Assembly: GCA_013399695.1 (NCBI GenBank)
Contig: VXAU01001100.1
Location: 434,001-498,000 of the forward strand
From: Formicarius rufipectus
Lineage: Eukaryota; Chordata; Aves; Passeriformes; Formicariidae
Length of the DNA: 64,000 nt
Direction of reading: 5' to 3'
Shown here: positions 10,784-25,101 of the stretch, piece after piece
How the letters are laid out: every line of letters starts with the position of its first letter
How positions within the stretch are numbered: the stretch's first letter is position 1
Position numbers and translations under genes: made by a program
The notes under the pieces: model-generated
Database searches by the model: none
Told to the model about the DNA's origin: nothing
The model's input: only the letters and a program-made list of their open reading frames with translations

Positions 10784-13700
10784 AAAAAAAAGTATTCTGG
10801 AAGAAAATTGTAAAGAACAGGGTAACCATTCATGATGACAGATAGGAGAAAGGTCTTTTGGATACTGCTGGAAAGTACTATGATTTTTTATTTGATAAGT
10901 ACAGGCATTGTGAAATTTATCAGGGAAGAAAGTAACAAAAATAAACAGAAGCAGAAGGCAAAACAGAAAAATACATTATTCATTTTAAGTAAGGCACTTG
11001 GAAAAGACTACAGGGTAAAAGCAAGTGTGAGTGGCTCTGGTGACTCCCAGTCCATTTCTGAAAATGATTTCCCTTCCTGGAACTCCTCATCAGTTAGCAA
11101 GCAGTGTTCTGCACTCCTGCATGATGCTCAAGATTTTCTTTACAAGAGCAGACTAGGTGCAGGATACAGATCGAGGTTTGAATTTTTTTCATCTTTGGAT
11201 TTATAAGCTTCATGATTTCAATATCTTTTCATGTGTGCATATCCTCTTTAGGAACCAAAATCGAACACTGCTGTAGCCAGTGCAGTACACTGGGCCAGAA
11301 TTGCTAATAACTAAAGATTTTTAAGTAATTAGAAACAGTTCAAGAGTGCTTGGAGTGCACACTTTCTCTAGGCTTTTCTTAAAATTAGCCTTTGCTTTAT
11401 TTATTATTTAAATAATTTATTAATATATGTATTTTCCTATCCCGTGGAGTAAGTGTCTTGTTCAAAAACAAAGCTAATTAAAGAAACTACCTGCAGCTTT
11501 GCATGTCACAAGTGGACGTGTTTCCAAGGCAAAAGTCTAAACTCCTTTAATGTACAATTCATTAATAATAAGCAAGTACTACTTTCTGTGGGAGAAACTA
11601 TTTAGATGTGACTAGAAATTTCTTAATCAGACAGAGAAACCAGCTTTTGCATTTCTTATAACATTTGTTTTTCATGGATTCTTTCCCAGTATCTTCGTTA
11701 TAGATTTATGGGATACTTAATATCTTTGCTTTACATTCCAGAAACAGAAAGCTGATATAAAACAGAGATTAAGATATCAAAAGTAATTATTTTTGCTTTT
11801 TTACATAAACAAAAACAGTCAAGAATTTAGTTCAAATTGCAGTTGATTGCAGCAGATTTTTACAGTATTTATTTTTTAATTGTTTTGAAGACTAGAGATT
11901 TATAAGAGATACCTCTCTTGGGTCAGGGACTCTATTAGTGTAATACAGTACATTTTTATTTAGTAAGTTAACCTTCAGTGGCATTATTTAGTATCACAGC
12001 TCCTTTGACTCAGGATAATTTTAAGATGCAGTTGAGCATAGCTGAAACAGCAAAGCTCTTCAACCAAAATAAGTGCATTACCAAGTCACTAGTGTATGAT
12101 GGAAAGCTCAGCTTAGTATGCCTGCAGTGCACAACGTACTGCACAATGCAAATGCTTACCCAAGTTTTAAGTAGTGCAGCCACACTGACATCCTTCTGTT
12201 GTTCTCTGTAGCTCAGGGCAAGCAGTAGGGTATGGCTAGCCTATTATGAAGATGTGCCTCAGGGGCGAAGTGATTAGAGTACTTCATCTATGCATAAGAG
12301 TGTGAGAAATACCCCAGAGACAGAGGAAACACAGAAAAACAGAAAAGCTGCCAGAGATCACTGGGATGCGGCTCAGGACATGGTGCAGACCCACTGTCCT
12401 TATCTGAGTCCTCCTGAGTGTAGAAAACAGAAGCTTAAGCATTTGCCACAAAGGGGAATGAAACAGGAATGTGTTAAAAAGGTAGCTGTGTCTATCATCA
12501 GTTCCTTTTAAGTGCAAAGAAGTGGCAAACTTTCCATAGATGTTTCATCGATGGGGTCAACACTTTGAGATGGAACTGTGAGGTTAACACAAAGAGAAAC
12601 CAGTCTATTAATTCAGTTTATGCTCCTTCCTGCTAGTTGTATTTTTAAGACTTTTGCCAAAGAAAATGCCACCAATTATTTTCTGTAGAACTACTCACAC
12701 TACTTAAGACTTCTAGCTAACCATCACAATTGAGTTACTCCTTTCAGTTATTAATTTTGACACCTGTTTTAGAGAGTATTAATTCAATGGAGGGTGGCAG
12801 AATAAAGCATGCATGCCAAGCTGATTAGATCAGTGCTCAGCCTTGTGCACTGTGGTTATTCTGTTAATTAATCTTGCTGTAAAACAAATTAGCATGCAAG
12901 AGTTCCTCCTTCAGGCCTGAGTGCAGTCTGTGATACCATTTTTGCCTTCAGACAATGGCCTGGTCACGCTACAGCAAAGTCCTAGGGAGCTGGATAAGCT
13001 TCACCTGAAAGGCTAAGTAGCCAGAGAAGCTTGGTTTGGGTTTGCTGAAGTTACAAGGGAAGCTGGAACCTCTTCAAACTTCCACATGGACTCATTGAAT
13101 CCCTCTCCTTAGGTGTGATGGAGTCTTCAGAGAAAACAAGTGATCTCTCGCGCCTTGTCCACCTATGCAAAGGTTAGCAATCTCCATCGAGTGCATATTT
13201 ATCTCTGCACAAAGTGTTCTGGGTCATCATCCACTGACAGTTCAAAGAGTGCAGGACAAAAGAGGAACTTTGCATATGGGAGTTAAAACCCACTGATCAT
13301 TAGGGGATATCTATGCTCCATATGACCTACTTAGTATACTGTCCAGAAGACCAGCGTCTTTCCCAAGAAATGTGTTTGGGAAAAGATCTAATAGCACCTC
13401 TGAGTAAGCAACACCTTAAGATCAACTGTTTAAAAAAGGTAGTCTGATCCTTTTTTATGGAGATCCAGTCTTTGTCATTAAAAACAGAAGCAAAGAGGGT
13501 CTCAAGAGCAGTGACATTATGGAAAATCCAAATCTTTCTTCCTAATTATTGAATAATGTTATGCGCTTAATTTCAGGGAGTTTCCTTCCCTCCAGACTCA
13601 GTGATTCGGTGTAAGGAAGCCACATTCTTGTCTGCAGCCTCTAAGTCTTGGATTGTTCGTTCCTTCTATTGGTCTTGCAGTGAGAGATTTTCTCTTCTCC

Positions 13701-16439
13701 CATGGGAGTCAGGTGGTATTTGTCTCAATGACCATTAATCACCTAAAAAGACTAAATCTAAATAATTTATCTGAGCTCTCTGCAGTCAATGGAAAGAATG
13801 AGATGCCTACAAAGGGTAGCTCATCTACCAATCTTAGACAATTACAGGAGATTAAGATTAATTGCCACTTCCCCATTGACTTCCCCAGAAAGAATCAAGC
13901 TGACGAATTTAGATAACACAATTCACTTTTAGATACCAAAAGGAGAGGAATCTCACCCCACCAGAATCATGGCCTCCAGCAACCATATATTTTACTCAAA
14001 AATGCATCTTCAGTCGTCAGTGACATTGTTTGTTTCTTCTCCTGGTGTAAAGCAGATAAAGTCAGAGTCATTGGTATCCCAACTGTGCACTGCTTCAAGT
14101 TATTCAGGATGAACATACAGTGTGTTTTAATGGACAGAATCCAGAATGTATTCTTGATATTAATGTCTTATTATGATTTTTCTACAGTATTCTGCATATC
14201 ATGACTAGCGCAACAATTTACAAATATAAGCTTTGAAAATCTATTTTGATTTTTTGTTGCTGTTTAATTTTTCTCTCACAAATCTAACACAGACGTGCAT
14301 GTGCATGCATACGTGTGTATATAAATGTGTATATAAAGAGAATAAAAAGACATGCGCCTTCTGCAAACACTTTACTGTGTTCACAGTAGAAATGATTGCT
14401 GCACCATCTCACGCAAGCAGTAATATGAGCTGAAACTATAAAAGTTAATGATTGTTTCTTTGCCACAGGAAAAAAAAATCAGATAGTAAAATCTGATTTT
14501 CTTCTAAATGAACTTTTTTAATAGCAACCTCCATGCTTATTGAGTGGGGGTGTTGCTGGAATAATAACAGAGAGTGAAATAGAAAAGGTACTGGTAGATA
14601 AGGACTGTTTTGCTCCTGGGTAGTTCGAAATATAGCCAGAAAAAGGAAAAGCTAGTCCATGGAAAATGCTGGCTCAGTTTTCTGATGTTAAAATTGCCAG
14701 TAATTCCCCATTTCAAGATCTGCAATGTCAAAAGGACAGAGCTTCCTAGAAGAGAATGTATAACACAGCTAATGTGTATTGCTTTGCTCTTTGTGATGCC
14801 TGCCAGGTTTTCAACAATACTTGAAAGGCCAAGCAGGATTTTTAGATTAAGCAGGGCCAGGAAAAGTTTTGGAAATTCCATAATTTTCTTAAAATACTTT
14901 GTTTTTTTCAACTACTGGCTAGGTGGATAAGCTGACTTAAGGGTACTTTTTGACATGAGGTTTTCTTAGTGGCAACCATATAGGACTGGGATTTTAGAGG
15001 CTTTCAGGTGCATAATAATTAAAGATAGATCAGAGAGAAATCCCCACTCACACTTCCCTGGGCAGTACATGATGTATTACTGAATGACTACTGCTTTCTA
15101 AACAGGATTATAGTTAATTGCAATCAGTTTCCATCACCTTTGCATAAAAACTCTGTCAAGCCTGCAAAACTGTATTTTGTGAATATGTGTTTAGGGATAT
15201 TTCAAATGTTTGTTATTGATTCAGGGGTTATTAAGACCTAATCTTTAGGTATTTTGACACAGCTTGTGATGTAATTCTATATTTAGGAATTTTTGCATGA
15301 TGATGTGTGTTGTCCAGGAGCTCTTCACATGGATTTTCATGATACATTTTGAAAGTGTGCATAAAATTTTTCCCACTTGTGCAAATGCCCCAGATGACAC
15401 TTCTGATGAAGGAAGATAAAAAAAGCAGATGCATTTGCCATAAGGGTCTGAGTGACTCATTTTGGAATATTCTTCAGATGAAGTAAAATTCCTCAGCTTT
15501 AAGATAAATGCTTATAACAGCATCTCCTTCTGGATAAATAGCTACACACAGAATAGACTGAGTTTCTTTCAACTGCCGAGTTTTGTACAGCACAGAGTAG
15601 CAGAAATCCATATATTCCTAATAAACAGAATTTAAACTACACATTATGGGAATACTGGGATAGATTCTATATTTAGACTGTACTTCACTTTCCATTACAA
15701 AAGATTATTGTGACCTTTTTATGAGAAACTATAATGTGTCCTTTGTATATTGCAGACTTTGACTTTTGGCAAGGGAAACAAATGCCTTTTCTGGAGAACT
15801 GGCTGACTTCTATGCTACTAACATTTCCCACTTTCCTCCCAATTGAACTCCTCAGGAATACATTGGCTGCACGGCAAAGTAGCGACAAACTATGCAGCCC
15901 TGTCTAAAGCTGGGCTGATGCCACCAGTGATGCAGCAGCAGTCTGGGCAGCACAGGGAATGCCTGAGAGCTGCCAGTGGGAGGGCAGCCAGGATGCAGTC
16001 CTACTAGTTACCCAACATGTGTGCTCACCCTTCCTGCCGACCAGCCTCTGAACAGAAATGCCATATGGGCAGCTCTGGAGCAGAAGAAGGGGTATAGCTA
16101 ACAGTCCAGGTTATTAATTTTCAAAAATTTTTCAAGAGGTTTAGAACATTTTGTGGTGGCTGATGGCGACGATTGAAACCTTACCTTACAAAAATTTGGG
16201 GGTCAGGTTCTTAGCTTTCTAAAACCACAGCCACTCATTCATATAAAGGCAAAAATGATCCAAATTATTTAAAGATATTCAGCCAGATTTTGACGCTTGG
16301 CTGAGCAAATCAGTAACTCTGGAAAGAGTACTAAAACTAATGACACAGTAATCTGCAATTAGTTCACCGGAACATAATGAAACAATAAAGCTAAATGACT
16401 GTGTGCATGCAGTTACTTATCTGAGTCCTCTGTGAGTAG
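10784..16439. other. Unique AT-rich non-coding sequence
   Basis: No gene was supported. It contains a TG/TA-rich microsatellite-like patch (14294-14336) and a 10-bp-stem hairpin with a 6-base loop (14475-14500). Open frames of up to 124 codons (10832-11206 plus and 14537-14911 minus) have no recognisable domain. Confidence 0.55.
14294..14336. repeat. TG/TA-rich imperfect microsatellite
   Basis: Alternating purine-pyrimidine run made of gtgcatgcatacgtgtgtat-type units followed by a second tgtgtatata block. It is a simple-sequence patch and may favour non-B DNA. Confidence 0.8.
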
Positions 16440-16650
16440 CATTCATGATAACTGTACAATGCATTTATACATAGCTTTCTGACCAGCAATCTCACTGGCC
16501 TTTATGAGTCTGCATTGGTGGATCTCCAAAGTAGCCTTGGAAGGCAGGCAATCTTTTATCCTAAAACTACAGGAGAGGAAAGAGAAGCACTAGCAGTTGA
16601 AGTGACTTGTGCAGGGTCCAAGCCAGGAAGAGGAGCCAGGAAGCAAATGT
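16440..16650 (-). mobile_element. MIR/L2-like ancient SINE tail
   Basis: The order of blocks matches the reverse complement of a MIR-type element. A 'ttttatcctaaaactacagg' segment corresponds to the conserved '...attatccccattttacagatg'. It is followed by an 'aggaaagagaagcac' segment, then 'gaagtgacttgtgcagggtc' (compare 'aagtgacttgcccaaggtc'), then 'aggaagaggagccaggaag'. MIR and L2 elements are old and present in birds at low copy. The left end is less certain than the right. Confidence 0.62.
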
Positions 16651-16892
16651 ACCTTTGATTTAGGGTGGGTGTGTCTCCAAGTGATTACATTTCATGTTGC
16701 TCTTGCCTACGCCTGGGGTGCTTGGCTCCATGTTTTCTGATCCCGATTGGGGTTTAACCACAAGACCATTCTTTGACATTTGAATGATAAAGAACAAAAA
16801 GAGGAAAGATTTTCTGGTGGTTAGGGTGCTAGCCAAAGCCTTTGCAAGACCTGGGTCCAACATATTCTTGCATGTAGTTCCTGGCAGAAGCC

Positions 16893-16943
16893 CTCAAGAC
16901 CTCAATGATCTTAGAGGTCTTTTCCAACCTTCACAGTTCTATG
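16893..16943 (+). mobile_element. Short CR1 3'-end fragment
   Basis: Contains 'caatgatcttagaggtcttt', then 'tccaaccttcacagttctatg'. This is the terminal block of a CR1 subfamily that ends 'gatcttggaggtcttttccaacc...attctatg'. Only about 50 bp can be recognised, and no upstream CR1 sequence is clear. Confidence 0.65.
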
Positions 16944-18158
16944 TAGATGCCTCAGCTGGGAGTGAGCCCAGATGGCCAGTGGCCACTGGGTACCAGGTGC
17001 CTAGACAGTACTCAAAATCCTGCTAGAACAGTCTCCTAAGTGAATGCCTAGAATTGTTTGGTTTTTGGTCTGTCTCAGAGTCACTTGAGAGAAGGTCTGT
17101 TCTCCCCTGCCTTCTGGACTTTCCTGTCCCTGTGAGTGCTGTGGATCCCATGTCACTTGTGTCTGTCGGTCCATGGAATATATGTTCAGTATGGGCACTA
17201 TGTAATTCCAGGCGTAGCATGGTTTGAATATCAGATGGTAAGTTGCTAGAAGGCAGAGATATATATGGGGAGGCAAAAGGGAGGAGACATTCCATTTGTT
17301 TTTTTTTGTTGTTGTTGTTGCTGAAGAAAGTGCTATTTGCTAATTAATAGCACAGTTCTGTGCCATATTTCACAACTTCCCTGTATTTATTTTCATGGTG
17401 ACTTCCTTGAATGACATCCTCACCTTTACTGAACATTAACTTCCTAGTGTGCTTCTTTCCTGTTCTTACCCTCAGTAAAGCAGATGAGGAAAAAAAACAA
17501 ACCCACAAAACAACCCATAATGTTACCATCAAATCCATATGGTGTAGATTAGGTTCTTAATCCAATTATGGTGAAGTTTCAAGTATAGACATAATGGAAA
17601 ATCTAAGGAGAACTTAGGAGATACTAATTCTAATGAGATTTGATATCCATCTGAATGGGAGCTTTGCTTTCAGTCCCAGTTTGGTTTTGGAATCCATTGA
17701 AATTCTTGCAAATTTCAATGAGCCTGTATTTAAGTCTTTGCTTTTAACCCACCCTTATCAATGATACTAATTTCATGCTTCAGGCATCATTTCAATTCAA
17801 AATGGAATAATTGAGCATATACTTACAAAGAGGAAATAATAGTATCAAAATGTACTTATATTTGTCTATTTTCTTTGCAGTTGTGTAGGTTTAAAAGAAA
17901 AAGAAAACACATATGTAAATCTTAAAAAATGGATTGTCATGTAGAAATGAGCCATTGTGAAAATGTGGGTTATGCTGATTGTAACACCATGACTTTCTTC
18001 ATTGCAAATAACTACTGGTTTACTTTCCCCTATAAGAAATAAAAGAATATTGCTTCTGATTTTGTTTGAGATTTTACATGTTTGAAAATTCAGTGTGAAC
18101 TTTTATGCTTGTTATTCACACCTGAATGTACTAAAAATTCTATTACATAAAAATTACT
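16944..18158. other. Unique non-coding sequence
   Basis: No gene was supported. It contains a T-run followed by a short (GTT)n run (17299-17320). Open frames are up to 91 codons with no recognisable domain. Confidence 0.6.
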
Positions 18159-18321
18159 TCCATCCCTGGAAGAGTTCAAGGCCAAGTTGGATGGGACCCA
18201 TAGCAACCTGCTCTAGTAGGTGGTATCCCTTGCCCATGGTGAAGGGGTTGGAACTAGATGATCTTTAAGATCCTTTCCAACCCAGACCATTCCATGATCC
18301 TATCATTCGATGATTCAATGA
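18159..18321 (+). mobile_element. CR1 LINE, truncated 3' end (plus strand)
   Basis: A clear CR1 3' terminus. It starts in 'catccctggaagagttcaag', passes through 'gccaagttggatgggaccca' and 'ggttggaactagatgatctt', and ends with 'ccaacccagaccattccatg' plus a degenerate 'atcctatcattcgatgattc' tail. Only about 160 bp of 3' sequence is present and there is no ORF. It aligns with the copy at 55262-55408 over its whole length, and that copy lies in the same orientation. Confidence 0.92.
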
Positions 18322-21300
18322 CATACTGGCAGATGATCCTGTGTCTGTATCATACAGTAGTAGTAAATCTTCCCTGGCTCTATGTGGGATGAAATGACTG
18401 ATGGAGTCCGTCTATGTTATGCATAATGTCTCTGGTATACACACCCTTACGGTAACTGCCTGCAGTCATTATACCAGGTTTAAATATGTATGTAAGACAC
18501 AAATGCACCAGAACAGAGTTCTTTCAAAATAGGTACTGAAGTCATGGAAGTAGTTTCTGAATGCACTTTGCTGCAGGATGAATATAAATAGAGCTGGGCT
18601 CAAAACATCCGTGCAATGAAATTCTTTGGAAAGGATGAACTGCATATGCAAGGTGCTGTAAGATGCAGAAATATGCCTATTTCAGCATGGATGTGTATTT
18701 GTAGTACATAACAACTTCCAGGCCTCTTTCATTTTAAGGCTTCAGAACATTTTATATAACATGTTTACATTGTTATTCTGGCAAAGTATAGATCAGAAAA
18801 GAACTTCATGAGCTTTATACATAAACTATATTTCAAATGCACTTATTTGATAAACTGCACATGCAGGTAAGTTTGACTGAACTGCAATTGTTTGCACTTG
18901 CCTTCTGGGCCAATGAGTGAGTATTTTGCTATCCCACTTTTTATCACTTTGTGCTAATTATTACACTGTGTTGCAGTAGTGAGGGGAAAGACATGCTGAT
19001 ACCGAGACCTTTACCTAGGAAGTGTAGTGCTATGGAAAAGCATTTTTTAAGGGGACCTTCAACATTTCGCAGATGGTTGCTTAAAGGTGTACACCCTTTG
19101 TTGATCCTCTGTGGATACTGCTAGCAGAGCTTTCAACATTTCCCTTGCATGCCAGGTCATGATTAAAGAATACCTGTTTTACTTCCATGTCTGATGGAAG
19201 CCATGTATGCCATACATGTAGGCCAGCTGTTGCAAGAGAATATTTAAGATGGCCTGTGGCAATTTGATTTTTTCTGGAAGGCTTTCATGCAGCCCGAGAC
19301 ACGTCAATAGGATAAATTAATTCCATATATGCTAAGAAAATTTTTGAAAACTCACGGGACAATTTCTGGAAACTCTGACACTGAAGTGTTCTTAGAAGCC
19401 AAAAGATCAGTTCATAAGAGCAAAGGGAAGAAGAATAAATCCTTCTATTCCTGAAATAACTGGTATTTGGCTCTTAAAGAGCAAGGTACACATGTGTAAA
19501 CCTTCTCTATAATGGCAGTTTTGCTAATGTTTAGGTGGGAATAAAGATCAATTAAAATTAAATTTCACTTTGCACCTGGAAAAGGCAGAAAAAAAACCAC
19601 GTTCCAGAGTCCTCTAAATGACATCTTGACACAGAGTATTAGTGCATGAAAATGAGGTAAACAGAAATACAGAAAAACATAAAATGAAAATCAGCTATGA
19701 TAATTCATTAAAGTCCTAATGCCTTCTGTTTGTCCCTCTGCTGAGGAATCTTCCTTCTAAAAGCTGCTGCATCAGGTCCTGCACATGTCCAGCTATTTTT
19801 AGGTTTGCAACAGGCTGTTTACAAGGGATTTGAAGTCTGGCAATCCAGATACTCTAGACACAGTTGGAATGCTCATGCCTCTCCACAGGTTACGCTTGGA
19901 ATTAAAAACTGCGATGTGGCTCTGTCATTCAAACCTTATAGTGTCTGGCATTGGGTATCAAAAAAATCGTGATGAAATAGAGCACTGTGGTTTTAATTTA
20001 AGCTACTTAATGCCAAAAATATTCTTGGACAACTTGTTGGCCAGTGGGCAAGTAAAAGGTTTTTGGTGAGCTTCAATTTAAAGACTATAGTTTTGGTTCA
20101 GTCAGGAGTCAAGATTTTTAAAAAAAAAATTAATAACATTTCTCCTTTTAAAATACCATTTCAGACATTCATATTCAATATTTAGCAGACACTTCTTGAA
20201 AATTGGTATTCCCTCCCTCCTCAAGCATGGATTTCAGCAAATTTCTTATTCTCCATTACATGTAATATTATACCCATCCACATGATCAGTGTATACGAAC
20301 TGACAAGATCAGTATAACAAGACATTTCAAGTTCTGAAGTACTTTACACCATTATATCTCTACAAACTTTTGAAATTAAATATCTCCATTGATTTTGAAA
20401 TCCCTTTAAAAATGAATTATAGATTATTTGTAATACTAAATATGTACAATTGCCTGTTCAAAGCATTATACCACATTTTTAATAGTGCATATTCTATAAT
20501 TTCATGATATATTAATTCTATGGTCTATTAATTTTTACAAATTTTCAAAATTAGCTTTTAACCTTTCTTTGACTTTTCAGCATTTCCATGTTTTGGAAGT
20601 GTAATTCATGGGACATCCTGTCAGTTCCAATTTAAATTTACTTGTGTCATGTTGTCCGCATATGCCTTTAGCATTTTTAGGTGCAATTTGTTTTAGAAGT
20701 CATGAGAGGATGACCAAGGGCTACAATACAGTGAAAGAATTTGCTGCTAGTTGTTCCTGTTGGATTTTCACCCAGAAACACAAAGCGGACGTGAAGTTAT
20801 TATTACCTGTCAAATACTCTGCCTTGAATTCTGTCATCACTGTTTGATATAAATTATAAGCTGGAAACAAATGGAAGGGTATTGTTGATTTTAGAGAGAC
20901 CTGAGAAACGTGTTTATGTACTTGGTTCCAAAATGCTGAAATCTGAAGCCTGAAACCTTAAAGAGAGGTCAGCGGGAATTTAGCATCTGAATATCTTTGA
21001 GGATCTGGGCTTTGGTGTTATAAAAGTGGAGCTTTTTATTCCAAGGTAGGCCTGAGGCCACTGTCCTGATTTTACAGATAGTCCCTTAACAATCTTCATG
21101 CCTCTCTCTTAACAGGGGCTGTGAGTCCTCACCAGCTCTGATCTTAAACCCAATTACACCCTATGGATGCCAGAATACAGCTTTAGGGCCCTAGTGCACT
21201 TATCGCTGTTTGGAAATGTTGGTATTTTCACTTAGTTTCTAGAACATCTCTCCTGTTAGAGGCAGTGGGTAGGAGGGGAACACATGTACTTTGCTTTGTT

Positions 21301-24300
21301 TTCCCTCCAACTTGAACTCTGAGTTGTGAAACACAGTCTGGTCATGGTCTATATAGCTGAGCTTTCCTTAGAGACAGGAGCATTCCTCTGAAAGCAACAA
21401 GCATGTAAGATGATGTAGAGGGCCTTCTGACCCCCATGGGTAACAGTGGCAGACAAAATGAAGACTGAAAAGTTTGCTTACCTTTTCCAACCTTCCAGAA
21501 AGCCAAGAGGAAAAGTCTAGTGGAAAAAAGTCCCTACTCACAGGACACAAACAGTTTTAAAATGCAAGCACTTGTAGGATATTTCTGTCTATTAGATACT
21601 CTTCTGCTGAGTATGGAAGACTTCCGTATGTACATTGAATAAGGTAACAGCAACATCTTCTGGAAACTGAGTTGCTCTGTCTCCACCATGCCTCTCTGAC
21701 AGGGAACTTGTTACCTGGTACAGCCTCCTGCAATAACTTCAGTTTGTGCAGCTGTCCCCCCGTCAGCTTCAATCTGTGCCTCCTTCCCCAGGTACTGACA
21801 GCAACCATGCCCTTATAGCACTTAACGTGCATGAACTAACCAACCAAGTATTTTGTCAGCTTTTTGATCAGCCTTTGCACCTTGCCCAAAGTTCTCTGTT
21901 GTCACAGCTTCATTGCTAGCTTTGCCTCAACTAATGAGCAGCTCTGGTATGTTTACCTGAGCTTTAGCCACTGAGAATTTTCCTCTGTGTGCCTCTTCTT
22001 TGCTTATGGGCAGGGTCCCCGGCTGGCAGGCAGACAGCTCAGAGAGGTGCTGCCAAACCCCATCCCTGTCCCCAGTAGCCTTCTCAGTTCCTCAATGCTG
22101 TAAACATTTACTCTGAAAAGTCACTCAAACAAGAATTGTTTTCTGGTTTGTGCTTCCAAAGGAGGACATCAAGATGTGGAGTACAGTCTCAATCATCTGC
22201 CTTTGTTGACGAAGCAGAACAGAAGCCTAGCTTAAAGTAAGCTGAACCTGTTTTGGAGGAGTGGTGAACCTCATTAGACTAAAATTAGCCTATCTGTGTA
22301 ATGCTTTTATATTCCTGTGCAGCATTCCTGTCACTAGATACAATGCAGTCCTCATAACTTTACCTGAAACACTCCTTTACTGTGCCCTGTTCCTTTTGAC
22401 AGCCTCATTATATGTGCTGAGAAGGAGCACTCACAGCTTTGACATGAAAGCATATTCTTATCAATTAATCCTTTAAACAATTTCAAATGAGAGAAGGTAC
22501 TACCTCACCATGACAGGGTCTGTAGAATCTTACATACCTAGAGACGAGTGAGTGTAGGGATGCTTGAAATACCTGTGAGATTCTCCACACATTACTGGAA
22601 GTGCCAGTGCAAACTCCACGACACCTTCTTCAAATAGTTCTGGAGAAAGGATCTAGACTACTCCTAGCAGAGAGGAGAGAGTTAAATTGCCTCCTACAGA
22701 GAGAGAGCTTAAAGCTATCATAACTATACCTGTAGCTGCCTTCCTGCTGACCAGATATACAGAGAAGAAAAGAGAAGCATCCAAGGAGGAAAGAAGGGAC
22801 TAAGGTAATCTTGGTGATGCTTTCTCCTGGGCACAACTAAGCCAGAGTTGTCCAACTGCTACATATATGAAGAACCCTCAAATATATCTGTGGATCAGCA
22901 ATAAACTTGCTGTGACTCCCAGCCTGTAGGCATAGAGTTGGAAATGCTAGTCTGCAGAAAAAGGGAATTATACTTTCTCCTGGGAGAGAGCATCAGCAAG
23001 GACCAACTGCTGTGTGAATCCTACTTGAAGGCTCTGTAATGTCCTTCTGAGGAGCTGACAGCATATGGGATCCATGCCATTTTTGCTGCTTGTTTTCTGT
23101 GATCCTTATTCTTCTTTGCACTGGAGTTAATGAGTCCAACAGTCGTATCATAAATGTATCACTTCATTGTAGAGGGGGTCAGGTAACCCTTAAAGATCCT
23201 TAAAAAGGTGGTCCAGTTCACGTTAATGGCAAAGTATTTACCCATGTCCTCCAAATACCCAATCAAACTTGTTGCATCTCCATGATACACCAAAAGTCTC
23301 TGGTTTTCTGGGAGTATTGTTTCAGCTGCCTTTTCTCAGCTGCAGCAGCACAGAGCAGGGAACGAGATAATTCTCAAAGTAAACACATGTCAAGCCTCTC
23401 AGGAGTTTATGTATCAGAAACAACATTGTCAGTCTGAAACAAGGAAGTTGTGATTACAGGTCTACATAGAGGAAATGGTACAACTAATAAGGAGTCTGCT
23501 CCACCTTCTAAAAAATCAACAGGCTTGACTCTGAGAGGCCCTGTGAGGCTTCTGCAAGGAATGTGCTGTTGCCTCTTTCTCATCTTGAGGACTCAGAGCA
23601 ATGGTGATTCTTAAAATTGTCCAGAGAAAGGCAGTATGGAACATGGTGGGTCAGTCAGCCACAAAAGGTAGAGAGCTTTTGCAGCTCTCTGGAAAGTCAC
23701 CACCTTTCTGAATGTATCTGGAGGAGTAAAGTTTGTTCAGATGTAGAATTCAGGTCCTGTGTTAACTCAGAACATGATACCACCTAAACATGAAAGCAGT
23801 TATCTGGCCGTTGTTTCTTGCAAAACTTAGACCAGCAGCAGGTGATATACTCCTGGGTGATGTCAAGTCTTCTTTTGCTCTGATGAACATGAGACTAAAG
23901 ATGATGACTTGTCTGGCATGCTTTTTCAGATGTACAGAACCACATCAGAGCTCTTCGGGGTAAAAGGCTCCTTTTCCTGCCAGAAAAACTCAGCATCACC
24001 AATGCATGGTCGGAGTGTACTGAATAAGTACTGACCAGGTCCCAAGAAAATGGACAATTCTTCCTTTCTAAGTTATAATAATTCTGTAGAAAGAAAGTCA
24101 GTCTGTTTTAAATGAGTACTATTAATACCTACTTTTGTGAAAACAAGTCCTCTAATACCCTGAAGCCAGAGGCAGTTAGGTTCTTGCTTGAGACACCATA
24201 TCATCCCACTATAATTTTCATCTGGCAAGCAAATGCAAAGACCTAGAATGAAAACAGCGAATTAATTATAAATTTTCAGTGAGATTCTTAATCTCATTAA

Positions 24301-25101
24301 AACTTTTGCAGACAGTACTGAATTGCATGGCAGCACTGGTTGTTTTTCATTAACAGAGGTCAGCCCGTCAAATCCCAGTGTCTCTGGAGGGACGCACCGA
24401 CTGTCTCGGGCTTCCTGGCCTGCTTTGCATGAGGCACTGCTGGAGACAAATATGCCCATCCTGCTGTGCCCAGGCATGTGCTCTGTTTGTGTGAGATTCC
24501 TTCTCCGTCCTGTGTTTGCCAGGTGACTGTCTCTAGTTGAGGGTGACTCCCTATATTCATCCTGGACTTGTACATTTTGGGAGCAAAATTTGGTTAAATG
24601 ACTATTTGGGAAAAGTGGTTAAAAGGGTGGTAGGCTCTTAAGGAAGTGTCATTGAGAATGAAGCACCCAGTGCTCTGGGAGCAATAAGCAAGTTTTGAAA
24701 GGACAAGGAGAATCTGCATACTTTCATGTATGGTTTCATTTCCTTGCTTAGTCTTGATTTGGATACATTGCATATGTAGCAGCCCATGAGTTTCATATTT
24801 CTGTGTCTAAATTATAGCAACTTCATTATTTCCTGGATATTAACATTAAATTCTTAAAATGTCACCTGGATGCTAAACACTTAAAATTTAAGATGAAGTG
24901 TGCTTAAGAAAGACTCTTGTCTTGCATTACAGGAATCGTGTTTTTTCTCTAAGGCAACCGGTTATCCCTGAAGTAATTTACAAGTAGATATTTTCAGTTG
25001 CCTTAATCAAGATTTTTAATATACATGCAAATTAAAACAGCAAAATGTTTGACAACACTAAGGCAAGAACTAAGTGCAGATACTGCATTTCTATCCAGAT
25101 A
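18322..25101. other. Unique non-coding sequence
   Basis: No gene was supported. The part from about 21.0 to 24.6 kb is slightly richer in G+C than its surroundings and contains short coding-like islands (for example 23861-24112 plus, one in-frame stop in 84 codons), but nothing beyond what chance could give. No repeat family was recognised. Confidence 0.5.

Noticed and set aside
18743..18866. Strong splice donor (TGCAG|gtaagt) after an acceptor-like site
   Set aside because: The upstream segment is AT-rich with stops in all frames that I checked by eye, and the acceptor is weak.
23861..24112. Coding-like plus-strand frame (84 codons, one stop)
   Set aside because: Isolated, with no recognisable motif, and within what chance gives after choosing the best frame.
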